DNA of 64,000 nucleotides, taken from assembly GCF_021134715.1 (NCBI RefSeq), contig NC_060020.1:8556001-8620000 (forward strand), read 5' to 3'. This DNA is from Daphnia pulex (taxonomy: Eukaryota > Arthropoda > Branchiopoda > Diplostraca > Daphniidae). Positions 46,603 to 55,906 of this stretch are shown piece by piece (position 1 is the first letter of the stretch; each line of letters starts with the position of its first letter). The notes under the pieces were generated by a model. That model saw only the letters and a program-made list of their open reading frames with translations, was not told the DNA's origin and made no database searches. Both the position numbers and the translations under genes were made by a program.

Positions 46603-49434
46603 TTTAATAGATCAAAAGTTGAAAGAGAATTGAAACTAACGCGTCAGACGTTAACTGTTTTTTTCTGTTTTTTTTTTTCAAACATTTCGGGGGGGGGGGG
46701 GGTTCGTTGTCAGACTTTGATGCTTTTTTTTTCTTGTTCTTCCGCAACTCGTATTTTCGTATACAATATACATTCACTGTTTCCTTCACTATAAACGGTT
46801 TATTCTAAAACTTCGTAGTAATTTCGCTGGACTTCAACCATGTCGGTTTGAGCTATTCTTAAATTTGTTCGCTTTCAGTTATGGTCTTCTGTCGTTCATT
46901 TTTAAATCGTATTCTCGTACTTGTAGTTCAAATTCTTTTCCTCGGTCGTGCCGGTTACATTTTTTTCGTGTCCTATTTCTACAATATTGGTCCTTCAGTT
47001 TTTAACATCTTTTTATCTCCGTTGCTGTTGCTCTTATTGATTCGTATTTCCGTTTTAATTCTTTAACTTTTTCGTTTGTTTTTACAAATTCGTTTTCTAG
47101 TTCTTCAACTTTATCCTTTATCGATGTCGCTATCTTTTTATGCTTCTTAGCTTTTCCGCTTATTTTTCTTGTGTCCCTCATCTCCGCTAAATATCCTGTC
47201 ATGCGTTCTTTTTGTTTCGCCTAAATATCTGCTTTTCAAAAATTCTTTCTTTATTTTCTTTATCTTGCCCTAGTGCAAATTTTACAGTAGTCGGTGTTTG
47301 CTATGTGTCTGGCCAGACGTTGTGACTACTTTTCTTGTCTCCGGTTATCTGCTTAACCTATCAGCATTCGATAAGCTACACCAGGCCTAAAGACGATTTG
47401 TGAATGAAAACTCACTAAATTATTTTCTTGGTGTTCTCTTTCTTATTTTATGCGTTAACGATTTACTTTCTTCGTATTGGTTTCATGCGTAGTCGTTCGA
47501 TTTTCTCGTGTTCTATATATAATGTTTGTGCGTATTCTTTTCTATTTCGGGTATATCTATATATTCGTACTTTATGCTTATTAGTCATCTTTTCTTTACA
47601 CGTATTATCTTCCTCGAGCCGGCTCTTAATATGTTCCTTCTTTAGTATAATTTATTGATGTTCCCGCGTTATTCTATCAATTTATCGTTCTCCCGAATTG
47701 GCAGCAATTCTTGTTCAGTGCTGATGCTCATAATGTTCGTTACTCTTTCTTTTATTAATCTTTATTCCCCTTATTTATTCAATTTATCCTTTTCCAACTT
47801 ATAGTATCTCTGTTTGGTTGCATCTCTCCGTTCTCTAGTTTTTATTTCGCATTTGTCCTATTGGCTTGGTCGCGCGTTTTCCGGTTCAAAATTATAAATT
47901 TGCTATGGACCCCTGTTACTGAATTCCCTTTCTTAGGTGTCTAATTATCATGATGTGGCTTTAATGTGGCATCCCGCTTTCCGTACCCAGCTGCAGTCCG
48001 GGCACGGGAGACTCGGAAGCCCAACAAACCGCACGCCGATTTAATTTACGCCCCATGAGAAAATGAAAATTTCTCGCCTGCTATGCTTTTTATCTTAACT
48101 AAGATTAATTTACTGCAAAAAAAAACGAATAACAGATATTGCAGCTAGTATTTTGTGTCAATCAAAAAAAAATAATTTATAAGAGTGTGAAGAGAACTCC
48201 TGGTCTACTACTAGGCCTATGGCTGTAATCTACAAGGAAATATCTAAAAACAAAATCGTAATATAACATAGTTATTCTTGTACACTATCCACTGTCTCAG
48301 AAAATTTAGTTTACTTTAATATTATCGGTTTTTCAACTTTTGACGGAATATTATTTTATCCTACCAGCAAATCAGTGCTTCCTTGAAAATTTAACTGACG
48401 CCCTTCGGGTTTCCCATTACGGACAAATTTATCAAGTCAAGTCATTGTTTACTATTAATGTTGCTTTCGAATAATTGCAAGGTTTCTAATAATTGCGCTA
48501 TAATTCGAGACGTAGAAAGGGAGAAGGAGACAAACAAATGTGGTTGTTAACTTCCAACATGGTGTGGAACTGATGTACGATTTTTAACGGTTTTCTAACC
48601 AAATTTTGAATAAATCAGAAACAATAACAAAATATATACATAAACCTAATACATGATTAAAAAAATTTATTATATATCGCTAAGGGTGAATAAATTCAAA
48701 TTTAATTTTACTTGCTGGAACTATCGTTACGTCGTTATTTAATATTATTATCTATTCGTAACATGGTACAGTGTTTCAAATTTTGACGAAATATTTTATC
48801 CTTCAAGACATAAATAATCGCAGCTTGAGTCACTGGTTTGTTATACAAACGGGAGGGGAAAAAAACAAAAACACAATCTTACTTACATCGTCCATAATAT
48901 GAATGCTGAATAAAAAAAAACGCTGTATAACGAACGAAAAGAAAGAGAGGAGTGAAAAAAAAATGGAGCTAGTATATCGAAGTGGATAGCTACATCTGGA
49001 TTCCCCTACTCGTCAATTAAAAAAAATATGTTGATTTTTGCAAATTTTGGTACTTCAATTAGGTTCATGTAATTTTACTGGTATTCAAGATTTACGTATG
49101 TGTGGAAAACAAATTTTGTCTGCTTATGAAACAATATGGATCTCAATCTTATCGGTACCATCTGTTTTTATTACAATTATATAAGAAAAAACGTGGAAAT
49201 TTGAAAAGTGCGTTTATAGAATTTGATTTAAAGCCAATAATTAATTAATTTAAATTTGAAGTTGAATCGGAAAAATTTGGCAGTGCCTACTCTAGCCTTT
49301 AAGAATTTCATGTTAACAATAGTACGTTAGGCCTACTATGTGTGTTTAAATAAAATAATGCTAAACGAGGTACATTTTTGATCGGATCTTACCTTGTTGA
49401 GATTCCAGGTGCCGAGAAAGGCAAGGTCGCCAAT
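46603..49434 (-). other. purine-rich (minus-strand) stretch between LTR and UBF-like ORF
   Basis: About 2.8 kb with no ORF longer than about 70 codons on the minus strand. A G14 run lies near 46689-46702. The minus strand is strongly A/G-rich from 46800 to 47900 and gives broken coiled-coil-like frames (see 47002-47202). The remainder is AT-rich. The equivalent in copy 2 is 52629-55456. Confidence 0.45.
47002..47202 (-). pseudogene. coiled-coil fragment, copy 1
   Basis: A 66-residue frame (MRDTRKISGKAKKHKKIATS, then KVEELENEFVKTNEKVKELK) is lysine/glutamate-rich with heptad spacing, and stops abruptly. It lies in a purine-rich tract where neighbouring frames also look coiled-coil-like but are broken. 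It may be a relative of the coiled-coil genes at 40-41.8 kb. Confidence 0.3.
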
Positions 49435-49884
49435 TGTGGTGCTCAGACGAGCAGTGATTACACGAGTCGTGGATAGAGAGTAGACAACTGTATTTGACGT
49501 GTAGTTCGTACTGTCGGGTACAAGAGAGAGAGCTAGAGAGAAGAGAGTACAGCATATATAGTGGGGGTTAATGAGGGCAAGCGTGATCCCGATGGGTCGT
49601 GTTCCTGGTGGAGCTGGACCAGCGGGCTGGTGGAGCTGGACCAGCTAGCCGGTGTGGCTGGATCAGCGAGCTGGTGTGGCTGGACCAGGGGGCTGGTGTA
49701 GCTGGGCCAGAGAGCGTGTGTAGCTGAGCCAGAGAGCCGGTGTAGCTGAGCCAGCGGGCTGGTGGGTGACGTCACGGGGTGTGACGTATGAAGAGGCGGG
49801 TGACAACGTCACGGCTGTGACGTGGACGGTGGGTGGTGGCCATCGCTGAAGGGGCGGGGCTAATAGGCTCCGCGGGGCATTACA
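49435..49884 (-). repeat. LTR-like segment with minisatellite and CRE cluster, copy 1
   Basis: Read on the minus strand it begins TGTAATGCCCCGCGGAGCC at 49884 and ends CTGAGCACCACA at 49435. It is followed by TTGGCGACCTTGCC, which resembles a tRNA-Arg-type primer site. The first part holds TGACGTCA (49767-49774) and three further ACGTCA/TGACGT sites. Then comes a GC-rich minisatellite of AGCTGGACCAGC-like units (about 49610-49765). A TATATATA (about 49553-49560) and an initiator-like region follow. This is the order of U3, R and U5 in an LTR. No second LTR was found in the unit. Confidence 0.55.
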
Positions 49885-50219
49885 CCCTTCAAGCTTTCAT
49901 TGACTGGCTGACTAACGCTGAGAAAACTTTGGGTGGCCTCAAACCTGCCTCACGTGTTATGGAGACCGTCCTCTCCCAAATTGAAGAGCACAAAACCTTC
50001 CAAAAAGACATTGCGGCTCAACGCGAGGTGATGCTCAGCTTGGACAAGAAGGGAACCCACCTAAAATACTTCAGCCAAAAGCAGGATGTTATCCTGATTA
50101 AGAATCTGCTCATCAGCGTTCAACACCGCTGGGAGCGTGTTCTGTCAAGAGCCGCCGAACGAACTAGGGCACTCGATCATGCGTACAAGGAGGCCAAGGA
50201 GTACCACGATTCGTGGCAC
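49885..50219 (+). pseudogene. spectraplakin exon, truncated copy 1
   Basis: The plus-strand frame codes for a spectrin repeat of spectraplakin (QAFIDWLTNAEKTLGG, then KKGTHLKYFSQKQDVILIKN and HRWERVLSRAAERTRALDH). On the left it abuts the LTR end with no splice acceptor. On the right it is cut at the duplication junction after EYHDSWH. It is therefore an exon relic. Confidence 0.88.
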
Positions 50220-51330
50220 TCCTTTCTTCTTTTAGGGTTATTTTTTTTGTATTCTTTCTTTCCTCTCGATTTTGGAATTTTAATTCCGGCTCGTTCAGAA
50301 ATAGATACCCTTTTTGGTTGGTTTTGTTTTTGTGTACGTGAGTCGGCGACGTTTGAGCTTAACCTCGGCAAGAAGAATCACACACTTTGGCTTGACGGAT
50401 GAGGCTGAATGCATAGATAGCTGATGAGAAATGAATATAAAAACATTCAACTGAATGTCTTGTAAGTGTGTTCCTGTCGTTTCTCCTGTCGCAATAGCTA
50501 GAAAAAAGGGAAAAGGGAAAAATATTTCAATAACGATCTTGATTCACTAAGTAGATATATATCCCATCAGCACAACCGTAAAAAAGCAGAGCAACAAGTG
50601 TTGGATAATGAAAAAAAAAATCTTTTATATCATTACTCTGACATCTAGCGGTAATCAAGAAGCAAATTCGTATAATCTGCAAGTTTTCATCCTCCTTCAT
50701 TTATTAAGAGACGATGAAAAACGTTGTAAAGATGGAAATTTAAGAAACCAAATATACCGATCTGAGTCGATAAAAAAATGTTAAAACTATGGGCCAGTTT
50801 CTTTAACCAGATCCATCCTTAAAGTTGACCAAAATAGGGTAAAAAAAATACTCGTGAAGAATACACCAAGGAAATGGGAAACGGACAATAGTGCATGGCG
50901 CATCATCTCAACAGTAGACCATAGGGCGTCTCATGCTCTTTTTCACTTTACGATGATGATGGAACACCCTACCCAAAAAAGATTTCGTTGTAGAAGAGAA
51001 GAAAAAAGTGATACAAAAAATTATTATTGTACAGTTTTTTTAAATGCGTGGTTAAAGGTTATCGCTTTCGTTCAATCACGCTTTCAAAGTCCAACTTGAA
51101 AAGAAAGAAAATCCAAATAAAGCAAAAATTTGAAAGACGCCATATACGGAGGATTGATCACAAGATTTAAATACTCACATTCATTCTTTGGGCCGTTAGG
51201 CCCCCTTGCGTGTGATATATAGGCACAGGCCCCTTTGCGTGACGTAACCGCAAGCGGTCTGGTACGCGACCGCAAGAGGGCATGTGCCTATATGTAGAGC
51301 CTAATGCCTATATACTTTTTTCTTTTGCCG

Positions 51331-51402
51331 TTTTATCTGGCAACGCAGCATAGCGCCGTTCCTTTTTAGCGCGAGAACGGGGAGAAGAGGGAGAATGGGA
51401 CG
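51331..51402 (+). mobile_element. fragment of the foldback element, copy 2
   Basis: Equivalent of 45305-45376, with one substitution (GCGAGAACGG for CACGAGAACGG), which makes it slightly closer to the element at 12744. Confidence 0.65.
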
Positions 51403-51920
51403 AATTTTGACAGTTTCGAATATAAAACATCAATGAACTTACTTAATTCCAAACTGGTTATTTGTGTGATGAATTGGCAACGTCTGCCCCTGTGATGATC
51501 TGGCAATGTTTACCCCATCCTCCTCTCTGGTACTACGATCAGTTGGTCTCTAATTGTTGGACGGGAAAGTAAACACCGTAACAAAAAGATAAACACACGC
51601 ATAAATAAAGATAAACTTGGGAAAAGATAAACTTGGGAGCTTTGGGAAACCCATTTTTTCGTATAAAATAAGTTATAAGAGTAAAGTTTAAGTAGTTTTT
51701 AAGTAGTTCCGTTGAAGTCAGCTTTGCACAGCGAAAACAGCCATTTCCTTTGTACTACATTGCTTTGGGATTACCAAAGCAATGGCAGTGGATCCCGTTT
51801 TGAGGACTTACCCAGTAATATGGGAAATTCTTCGTTCTTTTAGTTCTTATTCCTTGGAATCCTTTAAGTAGTTATAAGAAATCTTTTATTTGGGTTTTGT
51901 ATTTTAAACTGAGTCATCTC

Positions 51921-52628
51921 CTAATTAAACTCCGGTTCTTTTTCCAGAGCTAGATTTATCCAATGAAGCTTTTGTTCATCCGTTAATTCTTTGTAGACTT
52001 TTCTACACATCTCTCTGGCTTTAGTCTTTGACAATCCTTCACCCACAAATACTGGAAACTTCACGTCACTAAACAACTTAAAAGCTGTTGGAAGCTTGGG
52101 GGGAACAGGCTTCTTTCCGCCTTTGTTGAAGTTGATACAAGGTTCAACAATCCTCAATTCAGCTTCTTTAACAATTTTGGCAAGAAACCGATAACGTCTA
52201 CACTTTTTTTGAACAACTAGCCATCGAGTTTTACACTCCGCTGCAGTATAGTCATTGAACGAAATCGAATCCCAGTTTAAGTTCTTTTCGCGCGTATTAT
52301 ACTTAGAAGTATCATTTGGAGGAATGTTCAGTTTAATACGCTTGAACAGCTCACGGTCGTCATTCATGGGCCACGTTATGGGGGTCCCAGTTTCTTCTTC
52401 ATCTTCTTCGTTTGGTTCTTCAACAGTTGATGTTTCTTCCTCCCCATCCATTTCTTCGTCTAGAAGAGATTGATCTGGAACTACACTGGCAGGTATTTTT
52501 GGCCTTGAACCCTTACCCCTTTGGGCCATTGCAGGAGGGGTTGCAGGCATGGATACCGATGAAGTTGATGCAACTGCCTCATCAAGATTTCTGGTTTTTG
52601 AAAGTCTTGGTTTTCGTTTGTTTGTCAT
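51921..52628 (-). CDS. UBF-like HMG-box protein, copy 2
   Basis: The 235-residue ORF is identical to the one at 45895-46602 except Pro at residue 32. See that entry for domains. Preservation of the frame in both copies is expected if the duplication is very recent and does not by itself prove function. Confidence 0.75.
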   Translation of the reverse strand: MTNKRKPRLSKTRNLDEAVASTSSVSMPATPPAMAQRGKGSRPKIPASVVPDQSLLDEEMDGEEETSTVEEPNEEDEEETGTPITWPMNDDRELFKRIKLNIPPNDTSKYNTREKNLNWDSISFNDYTAAECKTRWLVVQKKCRRYRFLAKIVKEAELRIVEPCINFNKGGKKPVPPKLPTAFKLFSDVKFPVFVGEGLSKTKAREMCRKVYKELTDEQKLHWINLALEKEPEFN

Positions 52629-53023
52629 TTTAATAGATCAAAAGTTGAAAGAGAATTGAAAGTAACGCGTCAGACGTTAACTGTTTTTTTCTGTTTTTTT
52701 TTTTTTCAAACATTTCGGGGGGGTTCGTTGTCAGACTTTGATGCTTTTTTTTTTCTTGTTCTTCCGCAACTCGTATTTTCGTATACAATATACATTCACT
52801 GTTTCCTTCACTATAAACGGTTTATTCTAAAACTTCGTAGTAATTTCGCTGGACTTCAACCATGTCGGTTTGAGCTATTCTTAAATTTGTTCGCTTTCAG
52901 TTATGGTCTTCTGTCGTTCATTTTTAAATCGTATTCTCGTACTTGTAGTTCAAATTCTTTTCCTCGGTCGTGCCGGTTACATTTTTTTCGTGTCCTATTT
53001 CTTCAATATTGGTCCTTCAGTTT

Positions 53024-53224
53024 TTAACATCTTTTTATCTCCGTTGCTGTTGCTCTTATTGATTCGTATTTCCGTTTTAATTCTTTAACTTTTTCGTTTG
53101 TTTTTACAAATTCGTTTTCTAGTTCTTCAACTTTATCCTTTATCGATGTCGCTATCTTTTTATGCTTCTTAGCTTTTCCGCTTATTTTTCTTGTGTCCCT
53201 CATCTCCGCTAAATATCCTGTCAT
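53024..53224 (-). pseudogene. coiled-coil fragment, copy 2
   Basis: Identical in protein sequence to the fragment at 47002-47202. Confidence 0.3.
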
Positions 53225-55456
53225 GCGTTCTTTTTGTTTCGCCTAAATATCTGCTTTTCAAAAATTCTTTCTTTATTTTCTTTATCTTGCCCTAGTGCAA
53301 ATTTTACAGTAGTCGGTGTTTGCTATGTGTCTGGCCAGACGTTGTGACTACTTTTCTTGTCTCCGGTTATCTGCTTAACCTATCAGCATTCGATAAGCTA
53401 CACCAGGCCTAAAGACGATTTGTGAATGAAAACTCACTAAAATATTTTCTTGGTGTTCTCTTTCTTATTTTATGCGTTAACGATTTACTTTCTTCGTATT
53501 GGTTTCATGCGTAGTCGTTCGATTTTCTCGTGTTCTATATATAATGTTTGTGCGTATTCTTTTCTATTTCGGGTATATCTATATATTCGTACTTTATGCT
53601 TATTAGTCATCTTTTCTTTACACGTATTATCTTCCTCGAGCCGGCTCTTAATATGTTCCTTCTTTAGTATAATTTATTGATTTTCCCGCGTTATTCTATC
53701 AATTTATCGTTCTCCCGAATTGGCAGCAATTCTTGTTCAGTGCTGATGCTCATAATGTTCGTTACTCTTTCTTTTATTAATCTGTATTCCCCTTATTTAT
53801 TCAATTTATCCTTTTCCAACTTATAGTATCTCTGTTTGGTTGCATCTCTCCGTTCTCTAGTTTTTATTTCGCATTTGTCCTATTGGCTTGGTCGCGCGTT
53901 TTCCGGTTCAAAATTATAAATTTGCTATGGACCCCTGTTACTGAATTCCCTTTCTTAGGTGTCTAATTATCATGATGTGGCTTTAATGTGGCATCCCGCT
54001 TTCCGTACCCAGCTGCAGTCCGGGCACGGGAGACTCGGAAGCCCAACAAACCGCACGCCGATTTAATTTACGCCCCATGAGAAAATGAAAATTTCTCGCC
54101 TGCTATGCTTTTTATCTTAACTAAGATTAATTTACTGCAAAAAAAACGAATAACAGATATTGCAGCTAGTATTTTGTGTCAATCAAAAAAAAAATAATTT
54201 ATAAGAGTGTGAAGAGAACTCCTGGTCTACTACTAGGCCTATGGCTGTAATCTACAAGGAAATATCTAAAAACAAAATCGTAATATAACATAGTTATTCT
54301 TGTACACTATCCACTGTCTCAGAAAATTTAGTTTACTTTAATATTATCGGTTTTTCAACTTTTGACGGAATATTATTTTATCCTACCAGCAAATCAGTGC
54401 TTCCTTGAAAATTTAACTGACGCCCTTCGGGTTTCCCATTACGGACAAATTTATCAAGTCAAGTCATTGTTTACTATTAATGTTGCTTTCGAATAATTGC
54501 AAGGTTTCTAATAATTGCGCTATAATTCGAGACGTAGAAAGGGAGAAGGAGACAAACAAATGTGGTTGTTAACTTCCAACATGGTGTGGAACTGATGTAC
54601 GATTTTTAACGGTTTTCTAACCAAATTTTGAATAAATCAGAAACAATAACAAAATATATACATAAACCTAATACATGATTAAAAAAATTTATTATATATC
54701 GCTAAGGGTGAATAAATTCAAATTTAATTTTACTTGCTGGAACTATCGTTACGTCGTTATTTAATATTATTATCTATTCGTAACATGGTACAGTGTTTCA
54801 AATTTTGACGAAATATTTTATCCTTCAAGACATAAATAATCGCAGCTTGAGTCACTGGTTTGTTATACAAACGGGAGGGGAAAAAAAACAAAAACACAAT
54901 CTTACTTACATCGTCCATAATATGAATGCTGAATAAAAAAAACGCTGTATAACGAACGAAAAGAAAGAGAGGAGTGAAAAAAAAATGGGGCTAGTATATC
55001 GAAGTGGATAGCTACATCTGGATTCCCCTACTCGTCAATTAAAAAAAATATGTTGATTTTTGCAAATTTTGGTACTTCAATTAGGTTCATGTAATTTTAC
55101 TGGTATTCAAGATTTACGTATGTGTGGAAAACAAATTTTGTCTGCTTATGAAACAATATGGATCTCAATCTTATCGGTACCATCTGTTTTTATTACAATT
55201 ATATAAGAAAAAACGTGGAAATTTGAAAAGTGCGTTTATAGAATTTGATTTAAAGCCAATAATTAATTAATTTAAATTTGAAGTTGAATCGGAAAAATTT
55301 GGCAGTGCCTACTCTAGCCTTTAAGAATTTCATGTTAACAATAGTACGTTAGGCCTACTATGTGTGTTTAAATAAAATAATGCTAAACGAGGTACATTTT
55401 TGATCGGATCTTACCTTGTTGAGATTCCAGGTGCCGAAAAAGGCAAGGTCGCCAAT

Positions 55457-55906
55457 TGTGGTGCTCAGACGAGCAGTGATTACACGAGTCGTGGATAGAG
55501 AGTAGACAACTGTATTTGACGTGTAGTTCGTACTGTCGGGTACAAGAGAGAGAGCTAGAGAGAAGAGAGTACAGCATATATAGTGGGGGTTAATGAGGGC
55601 AAGCGTGATCCCGATGGGTCGTGTTCCTGGTGGAGCTGGACCAGCGGGCTGGTGGAGCTGGACCAGCTAGCCGGTGTGGCTGGATCAGCGAGCTGGTGTG
55701 GCTTGACCAGGGGGCTGGTGTAGCTGGGCCAGAGAGCGTGTGTAGCTGAGCCAGAGAGCCGGTGTAGCTGAGCCAGCGGGCTGGTGGGTGACGTCACGGG
55801 GTGTGACGTATGAAGAGGCGGGTGACAACGTCACGGCTGTGACGTGGACGGTGGGTGGTGGCCATCGCTGAAGGGGCGGGGCTAATAGGCTCCGCGGGGC
55901 ATTACA
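55457..55906 (-). repeat. LTR-like segment with minisatellite and CRE cluster, copy 2
   Basis: Second copy of 49435-49884, with a few substitutions. Again it directly abuts the spectraplakin exon on its right side. Confidence 0.55.

Larger units (their letters stand above)
44197..50219. repeat. 6.02-kb tandem duplication, copy 1
   Basis: Copy 1 (44197-50219) aligns end to end with copy 2 (50223-56241), with an offset of 6026 falling to 6022 after a G-run difference (14 G versus 7 G near 46690 / 52717). Other differences are rare single substitutions and homopolymer changes. The right breakpoint lies inside a spectraplakin exon; three bases (TCC) sit at the junction. The unit carries a UBF-like ORF, an LTR-like segment and the exon start. 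Confidence 0.93.

Noticed and set aside
49561..49775. Minus-strand 80-residue Ser/Pro/His-rich ORF
   Set aside because: It is the translation of the minisatellite in the LTR-like segment; repeated composition explains the open frame.
49833..50402. 189-residue ORF starting MVAIAEGAG as an intact protein
   Set aside because: Its start lies in the LTR-like segment, its middle is a spectraplakin exon and its end is the start of copy 2; it is a junction artefact.
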